From NCBI RefSeq assembly GCF_900119365.1, contig NZ_FPJO01000002.1:62001-126000 (forward strand): a stretch of 64,000 bases of DNA, written 5' to 3'. Under the pieces are notes generated by a model. That model was given only the letters and a program-made list of their open reading frames with translations. It was not told the DNA's origin and made no database searches. Made by a program: the position numbers and the translations under genes. Below are positions 35,074 through 44,923 of the stretch, in pieces (position 1 is the first letter of the stretch; each line of letters opens with the position of its first letter). Source of the stretch: Streptomyces atratus. GTDB lineage: Bacteria > Actinomycetota > Actinomycetes > Streptomycetales > Streptomycetaceae.

Positions 35074-35931
35074 ATGCCTGTGTCGACATGGGCCATCGCC
35101 GAGCCCCAGAAGCTGACCTTCGACGACCCCGTGACATCGCTCAACGTGCGCATCGTCGGAGGCACCGTCAATGTCGTCGGCACCGAGGATCCGACCGCCC
35201 GGCTGGAGGTCTCCGGGATCGAGGGACCGCCGCTGATCGTGACCCTGGAGGACGGCACGCTCACGGTCGCCTACGAGGACCTGCCCTGGCAGAACTTCCT
35301 CAAGTGGTTCGACCGCAAGGGCTGGCACCGCAGCGCGGTCGTCTCGCTCGCCGTGCCGGCCGGGTCGGCGGTGGAGGTCGGCGTCGTCGGCGCGGGCGCC
35401 GTCGTGTCCGGCATCCGCGGGCGCACGGACGTACGGGGCGTCACCGGCGACACCGCGCTCGTCGGGCTCGCGGGACCGGTCCTGGCCGAGACGGTCTCCG
35501 GCAACGTGGAGGCCCAGTCGGTCACCGGCGAGCTCCGCTTCCATTCGGTCTCGGGCGATCTGACGGTCGTCGAGGGCGCCGGGGCCTCGGTGCAGGCGGA
35601 ATCGGTCAGCGGCGACATGGTGCTCGACCTGGACCCGACCGGGAAGCCCACGGACATCCGGCTGACCACTGTCTCCGGCGAGGTCGCCATCCGGCTGCCG
35701 CACCCGGCGGACGCGACGGTGGAGGCCAACACCGCGAGCGGCTCCGTCTCCAACGGCTTCGAGGACCTGCGGGTCAGCGGCCAGTGGGGGGCGAAGAAGA
35801 TCACCGGCACGCTCGGCGCCGGGACCGGGAAGCTGAGGGCGACGACCGTCTCGGGATCGATCGCCCTGCTGCGCCGCCCGCCGGCCGAGGACGGCCCGTA
35901 CGATGCCGAGCCGACCGGAAAGGTGCTCTGA
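35074..35931 (+). CDS. DUF4097-family beta-strand repeat protein
   Basis: A 285-residue protein made of regular short beta strands with the recurring pattern V-S-G-[DNE] (ETVSGNVEAQ, ESVSGDMVLD, TTVSGEVAIR, TTVSGSIALL), typical of DUF4097 adhesin-like beta-helix proteins. There is no signal peptide, so it should be cytoplasmic. It starts at ATG 35074, 9 bases after GGGAGG. Its stop is one base before the PadR gene, forming an operon. DUF4097-PadR pairs are common in actinobacteria; the role is unknown, possibly envelope-stress related. Confidence 0.87.
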   Translation: MPVSTWAIAEPQKLTFDDPVTSLNVRIVGGTVNVVGTEDPTARLEVSGIEGPPLIVTLEDGTLTVAYEDLPWQNFLKWFDRKGWHRSAVVSLAVPAGSAVEVGVVGAGAVVSGIRGRTDVRGVTGDTALVGLAGPVLAETVSGNVEAQSVTGELRFHSVSGDLTVVEGAGASVQAESVSGDMVLDLDPTGKPTDIRLTTVSGEVAIRLPHPADATVEANTASGSVSNGFEDLRVSGQWGAKKITGTLGAGTGKLRATTVSGSIALLRRPPAEDGPYDAEPTGKVL

Positions 35932-35932
35932 C

Positions 35933-36916
35933 ATGCCCCCCGTATTCGCCCATGGCCGCCTCCGCCTCTACCTTCTGAAGCTCCTCGACGAGGCCCCTCG
36001 TCACGGCTACGAGGTCATCCGGCTCCTGGAGGAGCGTTTCCAGGGGCTGTACGCCCCCTCGGCGGGCACGGTCTACCCGCGCCTGGCCAAACTGGAGGCC
36101 GAGGGCCTCGTCACCCATGCCACCGAGGGCGGCCGCAAGGTCTACTCGATCACCGACGCGGGCCGCGCCGAACTGGCCGGCCGCACCGGCGAACTGGCCG
36201 ATCTGGAAATGGAGATCCGGGAATCGGTCTCCGAGCTGGCCGCCGAGATACGGGACGACGTACGCGGCGCCGCCGGCAAGCTGCGCAGCGAGATGCGAGC
36301 CGCGGCGGACGAGACCAGGCACACGGGTTCCGGTTCGGGCCGCAAGGGCGACTGGGAGTCCCCCTTCGGCGACTTCGGGGACTTCGGCGACAAGGAGACG
36401 TGGCGCGCCGCGAAGGAGGAACTGCGCAAGGCCAAGCAGGAATGGAAGGAGCAGGCCCGCCGGGCGAAGGACGAGTCCCGCCGCGCCCGTGAGGAGGCCC
36501 AGCAGGCCCGCCGCCAGGCCAAGGAGGCCCAGGACCGGGCGCGCGAGCAGATGCAGAACGCCGCCCGCCAGGTCCAGGAGCACTTCGCCCGGGGCGACTG
36601 GCCCACGGGCGTACGGGAGGGGCTGGCCGAGATCACCGGGCAGCTGAGCGGCTTCGCCAGGGCGGGCGCCCGACCCCCGTACGTCAAGCCGGAACCCGCC
36701 GACGCCGACCCCGACTGGGGCAAGGACACCGCCGGCACCGGCGACCCCGCCCGCGACCTGGACCGCCTGCTCGACCGCTTCCGCGACGACATCCGCGACG
36801 CGGCCCGGGACCGGGGTGTCACGGAGGAGCAGCTGGCGGAGGCCCGCGGCCATCTGTCGACGGCGGCGGCCCGCATCGGGGCGCTGCTGCGGAAGGGCGA
36901 CAGCGGGGAGAAGTGA
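35933..36916 (+). CDS. PadR-family transcriptional regulator with coiled-coil extension
   Basis: A 327-residue regulator. The N-terminal winged helix (GRLRLYLLKLLDEAPRHGYE, GTVYPRLAKLEAEGLV, RKVYSITDAG) is a standard PadR domain. PadR proteins are usually 110-190 residues; here a long charged helical region follows (about 165-225; repeats of KEELRKAKQEW and REEAQQARRQAKEAQ), predicted coiled coil, and a final helix (GVTEEQLAEARGHL). It is encoded 1 base after the DUF4097 gene and probably represses the operon through the CGCGATAT sites upstream. Confidence 0.9.
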   Translation: MPPVFAHGRLRLYLLKLLDEAPRHGYEVIRLLEERFQGLYAPSAGTVYPRLAKLEAEGLVTHATEGGRKVYSITDAGRAELAGRTGELADLEMEIRESVSELAAEIRDDVRGAAGKLRSEMRAAADETRHTGSGSGRKGDWESPFGDFGDFGDKETWRAAKEELRKAKQEWKEQARRAKDESRRAREEAQQARRQAKEAQDRAREQMQNAARQVQEHFARGDWPTGVREGLAEITGQLSGFARAGARPPYVKPEPADADPDWGKDTAGTGDPARDLDRLLDRFRDDIRDAARDRGVTEEQLAEARGHLSTAAARIGALLRKGDSGEK

Positions 36917-37024
36917 CGGGCGGGGCGGGGGGGTGCGCCGGGGCAGGAACCGGGCGACCCCGGGCACGCCCCGGGGCACGCCCCCCGAAGGCCGGGAAGT
37001 CGGCGCCTCAGCCCGCCTTCTTGA

Positions 37025-37052
37025 ACGGCTGTCAACCGTGGTTGACAGCCGT
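37025..37052. terminator. Hairpin between convergent PadR and GH5 genes
   Basis: 13-base arms acggctgtcaacc (37025-37037) and ggttgacagccgt (37040-37052) are perfectly complementary. There is no T-run, as is usual for Streptomyces bidirectional terminators. Confidence 0.6.
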
Positions 37053-37068
37053 GCCGCGTCCGGCCCGC

Positions 37069-38475
37069 TCAGCCGCGCGCCGTCCCTGTCACCGTCACCG
37101 TGACGCGCGTCCCCTCCCGGGCCCGGACGCGCACCTCTCCCCCGTGCCTGTGGACCTCGGCGCGGCCGTCCACCGAGACCAGCCACCGCCCGGCGGTCGG
37201 CGGCAGCGAGATCTCCGTGGTGCCGCGGCGGCCCGCCGTATAAGTGAGCCGGTAGACGCGGGCGTTGTCGTCGTACGTGTCGGAGTGGACGGTTCCGGCG
37301 ACGGCGGGGGCGTACGGGGTGGCGGTCCGCTCCTTGTTGGCGGCGAAGTCCCCGTTCTCGTCCAAGGCGCAGTAGCCGCCGCCGTAGCACCACACCCAGC
37401 CGGCCCAGCCCGAGGTGTAGCGGTTCAGGGAGGCCATCGCGTCCTGGTAGAAACGGCCCATCTGGGGAAGCGTGTTGTTCAACGGGCCCCACTCGCCGAC
37501 GACGACCGGAATGTGCTGCTGTGCCGGGTAGGCGGTGACGGCGGCCTCGTACGACTCGATCCAGCCCGCCGACGGGTCGTAGTCGGCGCCCGCCTCCATC
37601 GCGGTGTTGTAGAAATGCGGTGCGTAGACGATCCGGTGGTCCTTGATCACGCCCAGCCCGGTGGGGACACCCTCGCCGACGGCGGGGGTGGGTTCGACGA
37701 AGAGCCAGGTGGAGCGGTCCACCGAACGAATGGCGCGGGCCAGCCTGTTGTACATCGGGGTGAGCTGGCGGGCCTCGATGCGCCGGGCGGCCGTCGGCAG
37801 GTCCTCACCCTCCTGGAGCTCCCCCATCGGCTCGTTGATCAGGTCGTAGCCGATGACGGCGGGGTGATGCGCGTAGCGGTCGGCGACGACCTTCCACATC
37901 TGCGCCTGGGCGCGCTGGAGATCGGGGTCCTCGTAGAGATGGGTGAAGGCACGCTGCACGGCGGGCTCGAAGTACTCGGAGAACCAGTCGTCGGGGTGCG
38001 GGGTGAAGGGCAGACCGTCGGTACGGGTCGCCCAGGCCGGGATGCCCCGACTGCCGAACGCCGGGCCGAAGACGTCCTGGTGGGCATCGAGCACCACCCG
38101 GATGCCGTACTTCCGCGCCCAGCCCAGGACCCGGTCGATCCGGCGCAGATACGCGGTGCTGTACTGGCCCCGGCGCGGCTCCAGGTCGTCCCAGAAGATG
38201 AGGAGCCGGGCGAAGTCGAAGCCCTTGGCGTGCAGATCGCGGAATTGTTTCTCGGTGATGGCGGTCAGCGCCTGGTCACCGCTGTTCGTCTTGTCCGCGA
38301 AACTCCACCCGCGCAGGGTGAGGGTGCGGCCCTCGTCGTCGGTGAGACGAGGGATGCCGGGCCGATCCGGTGGTGCGGGGTGTGCGTCGGCGACAGGGGC
38401 GAGCGCCCCCGCCGCGAGCACAACCGAAGTGACGACCGAGGTGAGTACGCTGCCTAAGCGCATCCGTATTCGCAT
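37069..38475 (-). CDS. Secreted GH5 glycosidase, endoglycoceramidase-like
   Basis: A 468-residue secreted glycoside hydrolase. A signal peptide covers about residues 1-31 (LTSVVTSVVLAAGALAPVADA). The catalytic barrel has the general acid in LINEPMG (Glu215) and the nucleophile in VVGEWGP (Glu328), with AHQDVFGP and YAPHFYN as other GH5 landmarks. A C-terminal beta domain follows (about 390-468), as in endoglycosylceramidases. The likely substrates are glycolipids or beta-glycosides. The start codon has no clear ribosome site; ATG 38463 is an alternative. Confidence 0.87.
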   Translation of the reverse strand: MRIRMRLGSVLTSVVTSVVLAAGALAPVADAHPAPPDRPGIPRLTDDEGRTLTLRGWSFADKTNSGDQALTAITEKQFRDLHAKGFDFARLLIFWDDLEPRRGQYSTAYLRRIDRVLGWARKYGIRVVLDAHQDVFGPAFGSRGIPAWATRTDGLPFTPHPDDWFSEYFEPAVQRAFTHLYEDPDLQRAQAQMWKVVADRYAHHPAVIGYDLINEPMGELQEGEDLPTAARRIEARQLTPMYNRLARAIRSVDRSTWLFVEPTPAVGEGVPTGLGVIKDHRIVYAPHFYNTAMEAGADYDPSAGWIESYEAAVTAYPAQQHIPVVVGEWGPLNNTLPQMGRFYQDAMASLNRYTSGWAGWVWCYGGGYCALDENGDFAANKERTATPYAPAVAGTVHSDTYDDNARVYRLTYTAGRRGTTEISLPPTAGRWLVSVDGRAEVHRHGGEVRVRAREGTRVTVTVTGTARG

Positions 38476-38507
38476 GGCGCAGATCAGAGCAGCTCACCCT
38501 GCACACC

Positions 38508-39473
38508 TCAAGAGCAGGTGAGCACAATCTTTCCGAACTGGTCGCCCGCCGCGAGCCGTTCGAACCCTTCGCGGGCCCGGTCCAGCGGCAGCACCTCGTC
38601 GATGACGGGCCGCACACCGGTGGTCGCGCAGAAGGCCAGCAGGTCCTCCAGCTCGTCCTTGGAACCCATGGTCGAGCCGACCACCTTCAGTTCCAGGAAG
38701 AAGATCCGGGTCAGCTCGGCGTGCGGGGGCCGGTCGCCGCTGGTCGCGCCGGAGATGACGAGCGTGCCGCCGGGGCGCAGCGACTTCACGGAGTGGGACC
38801 AGGTGGCCGCGCCGACCGTCTCGATGACCGCGTCGACGCGCTGCGGCAGCCGCGCGCCCGGCTCGAAGGCCTCGATCGCGCCGAGTTCGACGGCCCGCTT
38901 GCGCTTGGCCTCGTCGCGGCTGGTGGCGTAGATCCGCAGCCCGGCCGCCCGGCCGAGCACGATCGCGGCGGTGGCGACGCCGCCGCCCGCGCCCTGGACG
39001 AGGACCGAGTCGCCGGGGCGCACCCCGGCATTGGTGAAGAGCATCCGGTACGCGGTGAGCCAGGCGGTCGGCAGACAGGCGGCCTGCTCGAAGCTGAGCT
39101 CCTTCGGCTTGGGCAGCACGTTCCAGCTGGGGACGGTGACCTGCTCGGCGAAGGTGCCCTGGTAGCGCTCGGTGAGGATGGAGCGGGGTTCCTTCGGGCC
39201 GACGCCGTGACCGGTCTGGCCGATGACGGAGTGCAGGACGACCTCGTTGCCGTCCTCGTCGATTCCGGCCGCGTCGCAGCCGAGGATCATCGGCAGCTTG
39301 TCCTCGGCGAGGCCGACGCCGCGCAGGGACCAGAGGTCGTGGTGGTTGAGGGAGGCGGCCCGGACGTCGACGGTGGTCCAGCCGGGGCGGGCCTCGGGGG
39401 CGGGGCGTTCACCCAGATCGAGGCCGTTGAGGGGCTGGTCGCGGTCGATGCGGGATGCGTAGGCGGCGAACAT
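38508..39473 (-). CDS. MDR-family zinc-type alcohol dehydrogenase/quinone oxidoreductase
   Basis: A 321-residue medium-chain dehydrogenase/reductase. N-terminal GroES-like part: DVRAASLNHHDLWSLRG and MILGCDAAGIDEDG. NADPH-binding motif VLVQGAGGGVATAAIVLG near residue 160. The structural-zinc cysteines are absent, so it belongs to the zinc-poor quinone oxidoreductase-like group. The start at ATG 39473 matches the family N-terminus (MFAAYASRID). It is followed by the GH5 gene on the same strand after 32 bases. Confidence 0.88.
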   Translation of the reverse strand: MFAAYASRIDRDQPLNGLDLGERPAPEARPGWTTVDVRAASLNHHDLWSLRGVGLAEDKLPMILGCDAAGIDEDGNEVVLHSVIGQTGHGVGPKEPRSILTERYQGTFAEQVTVPSWNVLPKPKELSFEQAACLPTAWLTAYRMLFTNAGVRPGDSVLVQGAGGGVATAAIVLGRAAGLRIYATSRDEAKRKRAVELGAIEAFEPGARLPQRVDAVIETVGAATWSHSVKSLRPGGTLVISGATSGDRPPHAELTRIFFLELKVVGSTMGSKDELEDLLAFCATTGVRPVIDEVLPLDRAREGFERLAAGDQFGKIVLTCS

Positions 39474-39670
39474 GGCCCCGACGATAGGCCGGGCGCGGGC
39501 CGGGCGTAACCGGCCGCCGGTGTGACGCGCGCCGCGCATTCCAGCCCCTGCGGCGATCGAGGAGCGGGGGTCGGGGGCTGAGCCCCCGGTTACGGGAAGG
39601 GGCGGGCAGGGGGCGGAGCCGGCCGCAGGCACCCCTTATCCGTGCCCCACTCCGCCCCGCCCCCACCGGC

Positions 39671-40882
39671 TCAGCGCCGGGCCACGCCTTCCGCCCGCGC
39701 GGCCGCCGCCACCGCGGCCGTCACCGCGGGTGCCACCCGCTCGTCGAACGGCGAGGGGATCACGTAGTCCGCCGCGAGCTCGTCGCCCACGACGTCGGCC
39801 AGCGCGTTCGCCGCGGCGATCTTCATGCCCTCGGTGATCCGGGAGGCCCGGACCTGGAGGGCGCCCGCGAAGATGCCGGGGAAGGCCAGCACGTTATTGA
39901 TCTGGTTCGGGTAGTCGGACCGCCCGGTCGCCACGACGGACGCGTACTTGTGCGCGATGTCGGGGTGGACCTCTGGGTTCGGGTTCGCCATGGCGAAGAC
40001 GAACGCGCCGGGCGCCATCGAGGCGACGGCCGCCTCGGGGACCGTACCGCCGGAGACGCCGATGAAGACGTCGGCGCCGACCAGCGCGGTCTCCAGCGGA
40101 CCGGAGATCCCGGCCCGGTTGGTGAGCTCGGCCAGCTCGCGCTTGACCTCGGTCAGGTCCTCGCGGTCCCGGCTCACAATGCCCTTGCGGTCGGCCACGG
40201 CGACGTCGCCGAGCCCCGCCGCCAGCAGGAACTTCGCGATGGCCACCCCGGCGGCGCCGGCGCCGGAGATGACGGCGCGCAGGTCGCCGAGGCTGCGGCC
40301 GGACAGCTTCGCGGCGTTCCGCAGGGCCGCGAGCGTCACGACGGCGGTGCCGTGCTGGTCGTCGTGGAAGACCGGGATGTCGAGCCGCTCCTGGAGCTTG
40401 CGCTCGATCTCGAAGCAGCGCGGCGCCGAGATGTCCTCCAGGTTCACGCCGCCGAAGGACGGCGCGAGCCGGACGACCGTCTCGACGATCTCGTCCGCGT
40501 CGGTGGTCGCGAGAGCGATCGGCACCGCGTCGACGCCGCCGAACTGCTTGAAGAGGATCGCTTTGCCCTCCATCACCGGGAGGGACGCCTCGGGTCCGAT
40601 GTCACCGAGGCCGAGCACCGCGGTGCCGTCCGTCACGACGGCGACGACCTGCGACTTCCAGGTGTAGTCGTGGACCAGCTCGGGATTCTCCGCGATGGCG
40701 CTGCACACCTTGGCGACGCCGGGCGTGTACGCGAGGGACAGGTCGTCCTTGTCACGGATGGGAACGGTGGCCTGCACGGCCATCTTCCCCCCGCGGTGGA
40801 GAGCGAAGGCCGGATCGAACGGCTCATCGGTGGTGCTGTCAGTGGTGCTGTCGCTGCGAGGATTGACAATCTCCGCTGCCAT
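39671..40882 (-). CDS. Malic enzyme (NAD(P)-dependent malate oxidoreductase)
   Basis: A 403-residue decarboxylating malate dehydrogenase giving pyruvate, CO2 and NAD(P)H. The catalytic tyrosine lies in LAYTPGVAKVC, the acidic metal-binding segment in PVFHDDQHGTAVV, and the Rossmann dinucleotide loop in VISGAGAAGVAIAKFLL. The length fits the short bacterial type. The neighbourhood (an MDR dehydrogenase on one side, a glutamate-type ABC operon on the other) matches the NADP-linked malic enzyme of Streptomyces, but cofactor choice cannot be proved from the sequence here. AAGGGG precedes the ATG. Confidence 0.92.
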   Translation of the reverse strand: MAAEIVNPRSDSTTDSTTDEPFDPAFALHRGGKMAVQATVPIRDKDDLSLAYTPGVAKVCSAIAENPELVHDYTWKSQVVAVVTDGTAVLGLGDIGPEASLPVMEGKAILFKQFGGVDAVPIALATTDADEIVETVVRLAPSFGGVNLEDISAPRCFEIERKLQERLDIPVFHDDQHGTAVVTLAALRNAAKLSGRSLGDLRAVISGAGAAGVAIAKFLLAAGLGDVAVADRKGIVSRDREDLTEVKRELAELTNRAGISGPLETALVGADVFIGVSGGTVPEAAVASMAPGAFVFAMANPNPEVHPDIAHKYASVVATGRSDYPNQINNVLAFPGIFAGALQVRASRITEGMKIAAANALADVVGDELAADYVIPSPFDERVAPAVTAAVAAAARAEGVARR

Positions 40883-41403
40883 GGTGTTGACCCCTTAAGT
40901 CTTCATCGTTTGAGGGTGGCCACTCCTGGTTGAGGAGGGGTGGGCGGGCACCGCGTACGTGCCCCGCGTCGGCGGTTGGCCCGCCCCGGCAGGGGGAAAT
41001 ACATACGCGCGGGCGCGCCGCACACGCGCCCTGAGCCCCGGATGAGGGGTGTAAAGGTCTTTCTTACCCGACGGACCGCGTCATGGACGAGTCCATATCG
41101 CCTCGGTGACGTGACTCATAGTCGAATATCTGGACAAGTCCGCCAAGCGACAAAAGTGTCCACCAGTCGAGACATGCCGCAGATCTTCCGGCGTGAAGAT
41201 GGAAACCCCGTAGATGGTCCGGCCCTGCGTACCGGCCTCCCGAGGTTCGGGGATCACCCGTTATCCGATTTTGACACGATCGGCGACCAGTTTGAGCCAG
41301 TCCGAATGGCAAGATGCCCTAATCCCACAGGGGGGCGACATTCGAAGTCGTGTGTCCATACCGCCTGGTAACACCACCCTCACCTGCCGGAGGCAACCCG
41401 ATC
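40883..41403. other. 521-base regulatory gap between malic enzyme and the ABC operon
   Basis: No gene is supported here. The region is clearly AT-richer than its neighbours and must hold both divergent promoters. A TTGACA box is at 41271-41276 but no matching -10 is obvious. GGAGG, about 10 bases before the ATG at 41404, serves the binding-protein gene. Confidence 0.5.
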
Positions 41404-42354
41404 ATGACCGCAAGCACCACACGTCGCACGGCCGCGAAATCCAGGATTGCAGCGGTCGGCGCCATCGCGGTCGCCGGCACCATGCTGCTGACCGCCTGTG
41501 GCGACCAGACCAAGAACGGGTCGACGAACAACCCGGCGTCGGCCAAGGCCCCGCTCGCTGATCTCCTGCCGAAGGAGATCAGGGACAAGGGCGTCATCAA
41601 GGTCGGTTCGGACATCGCCTACCCGCCGGTCGAATTCAAGGACAAGTCCGGCAATACGGTCGGCATCGACCCCGACATCGGCGCCGCGCTCGGCAAACAG
41701 CTCGGCGTGACCTTCCAGTTCCAGAACGGCACGTTCGACACGCTGATCACCGGTCTGCGCTCCAAGCGCTACGACCTGGCGATGTCGTCGATGACCGACA
41801 CCAAGGACCGCCAGCAGGGCATCGACTCCGAGACGAAGAAGAAGGTCGGCGAGGGCGTCGACTTCGTCGACTACTTCACCGCCGGCGTCTCGATCTACAC
41901 CCGGAAGGGCGACGACCAGTCCATCAAGACCTGGGCCGACCTCTGCGGCAAGAAGATCGCCGTCCAGCGCGGCACCGTCTCGCACGACCTCGCCAAGTCC
42001 GAGTCGAAGAAGTGCGCGGGCGACCAGAAGATCGCGATCGAGACCTTCGACAACGACCTGGAGGCCCAGACCCGGCTGCGCAGCGGTGGCGCCGCCGCCG
42101 TCTCCTCCGACTTCCCGGTGGCCGCGTACGCGGTGAAGACCTCGGGCGGCGGCAAGGACTTCCAGATCGTCGGCGAGCAGGTCGAGGCCGCCCCGTACGG
42201 CATCGCCGTCGCCAAGGGCAACGACCAGCTGACCAAGGCCGTTCAGGCGGCCCTGAACGCGATCATCAAGAACGGCGAGTACGGCAAGATCATCTCCAAG
42301 TGGGGCGTGGAGGCCGGCGCGGTAACCGAAGCCAAGCTGAACGGCGGATCCTGA
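41404..42354 (+). CDS. Amino-acid (glutamate-type) ABC transporter substrate-binding lipoprotein
   Basis: A 316-residue lipoprotein. The signal peptide ends in the lipobox LLTAC with the lipidated Cys near residue 32. The mature part is a family 3 periplasmic-binding fold (IKVGSDIAYPPVEFKDKSG, TFDTLITGLRSKRYDLAMSS, GKKIAVQRGTVSHD). It would capture polar amino acids such as glutamate outside the membrane for the permease and ATPase encoded just downstream. An insertion DRQQGIDSETKKKVGEGV lengthens one loop. Confidence 0.92.
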   Translation: MTASTTRRTAAKSRIAAVGAIAVAGTMLLTACGDQTKNGSTNNPASAKAPLADLLPKEIRDKGVIKVGSDIAYPPVEFKDKSGNTVGIDPDIGAALGKQLGVTFQFQNGTFDTLITGLRSKRYDLAMSSMTDTKDRQQGIDSETKKKVGEGVDFVDYFTAGVSIYTRKGDDQSIKTWADLCGKKIAVQRGTVSHDLAKSESKKCAGDQKIAIETFDNDLEAQTRLRSGGAAAVSSDFPVAAYAVKTSGGGKDFQIVGEQVEAAPYGIAVAKGNDQLTKAVQAALNAIIKNGEYGKIISKWGVEAGAVTEAKLNGGS

Positions 42355-42383
42355 GAAGGCATCGGCGCTGAAAGGTTCTTCCT

Positions 42384-43334
42384 GTGACTGACATCAAGAA
42401 GACGGGCCCGGCCGACCAGCCGCCCATACCCCCCACTCCACCGTCCGGACCCGAGGCGATCAGGGCCATTCCGGTCCGTCACTACGGCCGGTACGTCTCG
42501 GCGGTCGTCGCCATCGCGGCATTCGCCGCGATCGTCTACGCCTTCAGCCAGGGCAAGATCAACTGGGGTGCGGTCCCCGACTACTTCTTCGACGACCGCA
42601 TCCTCAAGGGTGTCACCCAGACCCTGCTGCTGACCGCCCTGTCCATGGTCATCGGCATCGTCGGCGGCATCCTGCTGGCCGTGATGCGGCTGTCGAGGAA
42701 CCCGGTGACCTCGTCGATCGCCTGGTTCTACATCTGGTTCTTCCGCGGCACCCCGGTCCTGGTCCAGCTGTTCGTCTGGTTCAACCTGGGCCTGGTCTTC
42801 GAGTACATCAACCTCATGCCGATCTACAAGGACTACTGGTCGAGCTTCATGACGCCGCTGCTGACGGCGCTGCTCGGCCTGGGTCTCAACGAGGCCGCCT
42901 ACATGGCCGAGATCTGCCGTGCGGGGCTGCTCTCGGTCGACGAGGGCCAGACGGAGGCGTCGCACGCGCTGGGCATGAGCCACGGCAAGACCCTGCGCCG
43001 CGTCGTGATCCCGCAGGCGATGCGCGTGATCGTGCCGCCGACGGGCAACGAAGTGATCAACATGCTCAAGACGACGTCGCTGGTGGCGGCCGTGCAGTTC
43101 TACGAGCTGTTCAAGTACGCCCAGGACATCGGGCAGGGGTCCGGAGCACCGGTCGAGATGTACTTCCTGGCCGCGGCCTGGTACCTGATCATGACGTCGG
43201 TGCTGAGCATCGGCCAGTACTACCTGGAGCGGTACTACGCGCGCGGTTCGAGCCGCAATCTGCCGCCCACCCCGTTCCAGAAGGTCAGGGCCAATCTCCT
43301 GTCCTTCGGCCGCCCGAAGGGAGGCATGGCATGA
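42384..43334 (+). CDS. Amino-acid ABC transporter permease
   Basis: A 316-residue inner-membrane protein starting at GTG 42384. A Pro-rich N-terminus is followed by about five or six membrane segments of the His/Glu/Gln permease type ([39 protein letters not shown]). The EAA loop is visible as [20 protein letters not shown], and is where the ATPase docks. One polypeptide probably forms a homodimer, since only one permease gene is present. Its stop overlaps the ATPase start. Confidence 0.93.
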   Translation: MTDIKKTGPADQPPIPPTPPSGPEAIRAIPVRHYGRYVSAVVAIAAFAAIVYAFSQGKINWGAVPDYFFDDRILKGVTQTLLLTALSMVIGIVGGILLAVMRLSRNPVTSSIAWFYIWFFRGTPVLVQLFVWFNLGLVFEYINLMPIYKDYWSSFMTPLLTALLGLGLNEAAYMAEICRAGLLSVDEGQTEASHALGMSHGKTLRRVVIPQAMRVIVPPTGNEVINMLKTTSLVAAVQFYELFKYAQDIGQGSGAPVEMYFLAAAWYLIMTSVLSIGQYYLERYYARGSSRNLPPTPFQKVRANLLSFGRPKGGMA

Positions 43335-44092
43335 CCGCCATGGTGAAGGCCGAGGGCGTCCACAAGTCCTTCGGCGCCGCGCACATCCTCAAGGGCATCG
43401 ACCTGGAGGTCGCGCCGCAGGAGGTCTTCTGCCTGATCGGCCCGTCCGGTTCCGGCAAGTCGACGTTCCTGCGGTGCATCAACCACCTGGAGCAGATCAA
43501 CGCCGGCCGGCTGTACGTCGACGGCGAGCTGGTGGGCTACCGCCAGAAGGGCGACAAGCTCTACGAGCTCAAGGACAGCGAGGTCGCGCTGAAGCGCCGG
43601 GACATCGGCATGGTCTTCCAGCGCTTCAACCTCTTCCCGCACATGACGGCGATCGAGAACGTCATGGAGGCCCCCGTCCAGGTCAGGCGCGAGTCCAAGG
43701 CCGTCGCGAGGGCCCGGGCCGAGCGGCTGCTGGACCGGGTCGGCCTCGGCGACAAGGCGAAGAACTACCCCTCCCAGCTCTCCGGCGGACAGCAGCAGCG
43801 GGTGGCCATCGCCCGTGCCCTGGCCATGGAGCCGAAGCTGATGCTCTTCGACGAGCCGACGTCGGCGCTCGACCCGGAGCTGGTGGGAGACGTCCTGGAC
43901 GTCATGCGCGGTCTCGCGGAGGACGGCATGACGATGATCGTCGTGACCCATGAGATGGGCTTCGCCCGAGAGGTCGGCGACGCGCTGGTCTTCATGGACG
44001 ACGGTGTCGTGGTCGAGTCGGGCCACCCGCGCGACGTGCTGACCAACCCGCAGCACGACCGGACGAAGTCGTTCCTGTCGAAGGTGCTGTAG
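43331..44092 (+). CDS. Amino-acid ABC transporter ATP-binding protein
   Basis: A 253-residue GlnQ/HisP-type ATPase. Walker [10 protein letters not shown] near 38-46, signature LSGGQQQRV, Walker [14 protein letters not shown]-loop [10 protein letters not shown] short insertion after Walker A ([20 protein letters not shown]) is larger than in GlnQ, as in other actinobacterial members. The gene overlaps the permease by 4 bases and is followed by a strong hairpin, so the three-gene operon ends here. Confidence 0.95.
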   Translation: MTAMVKAEGVHKSFGAAHILKGIDLEVAPQEVFCLIGPSGSGKSTFLRCINHLEQINAGRLYVDGELVGYRQKGDKLYELKDSEVALKRRDIGMVFQRFNLFPHMTAIENVMEAPVQVRRESKAVARARAERLLDRVGLGDKAKNYPSQLSGGQQQRVAIARALAMEPKLMLFDEPTSALDPELVGDVLDVMRGLAEDGMTMIVVTHEMGFAREVGDALVFMDDGVVVESGHPRDVLTNPQHDRTKSFLSKVL

Positions 44093-44118
44093 CCGAAGGT
44101 GCTGTAGCAGCGCAGCGA

Positions 44119-44153
44119 GAGGGCGGTACGGAGGCAGACTCCGTACCGCCCTC
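44119..44153. terminator. Bidirectional hairpin after the ABC operon
   Basis: 15-base perfect arms gagggcggtacggag (44119-44133) and 44139-44153 with a 5-base loop, between two convergent genes. No T-run. Confidence 0.75.
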
Positions 44154-44164
44154 CTCCGTACCCC

Positions 44165-44923
44165 TTACTTCTTGGGCAGCAGCTCCGGGCTGAGCAGCAG
44201 CTCCCGCAGCTGGGCGCGGGTCAGCGGCGGCGTCTTCATGAGCGGGCCCTGCGCCCGCTCGCCCTTGAAGCCGGTGCTGTCACGGACGGCCAGCACCCCG
44301 CCGTCCTTCAGGGTGAGCCGGCCGACCAGCTCCTTGCCCCACTGCGGCGCGACCTCGTGGTTCATCGGGTCGCTCCAGGTCGTCAGCACCCGTCCGTCCG
44401 GCAGCTCCTCGTTCACGCAGTCCGCCAGACCCGGCTGCCCCTGGGCGGGCTTGCACGGATCACCGGCCGGGTCCGCCGCGCCGGGGTCCCCGGTGTCCAG
44501 GTAGCCGATGACGAGGTAGCCGACGCCGCCGTCCTTGCGTACGGAGAAGTGCCCGTCCAGCGGTCCCTCCAGGTGCGGCATTTCCTGCTCGGAGGTTTCG
44601 CCGTCGCGGATGACGGACAGCGAGACCTGATCGATGTCCCCGACATCCTTGGGCAGCACCTTCGCCAGCTCCTTCGCCCGGCCGCCGTTCCCCACGAGCT
44701 CGACCGGGGCCGCCACCGTGGTCTCCTGCGTGTCGCCCTTCGGTGCCAGGTTCGGCACGGCGACGGCTCCGGCCGCGACCACGGCGGCCGCCGCGACCGA
44801 GACGGTGACCCGGCGCCGCAGCCGTACCCGGGCGGCCCCGGCGTACACCGCCCGGGTGGTGGTGGCCGGCTGTCCCGCTTCGCCCGCGGCCCGCCCCAGC
44901 AGCTCGTGCACCTCGTTGCTCAT
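44165..44923 (-). CDS. Membrane-anchored partner protein of the SigE-type sigma factor
   Basis: A 252-residue protein with one membrane segment near residues 38-56 ([18 protein letters not shown]), a short cytoplasmic N-terminus ([20 protein letters not shown]) and a ~195-residue extracytoplasmic part with two cysteines ([15 protein letters not shown]). It overlaps the sigma-factor stop by 4 bases. The topology and gene order match proteins found after SigE-family sigma genes in Streptomyces. It may act as an anti-sigma factor, but no zinc-binding HxxxCxxC motif is present. Confidence 0.75.
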   Translation of the reverse strand: MSNEVHELLGRAAGEAGQPATTTRAVYAGAARVRLRRRVTVSVAAAAVVAAGAVAVPNLAPKGDTQETTVAAPVELVGNGGRAKELAKVLPKDVGDIDQVSLSVIRDGETSEQEMPHLEGPLDGHFSVRKDGGVGYLVIGYLDTGDPGAADPAGDPCKPAQGQPGLADCVNEELPDGRVLTTWSDPMNHEVAPQWGKELVGRLTLKDGGVLAVRDSTGFKGERAQGPLMKTPPLTRAQLRELLLSPELLPKK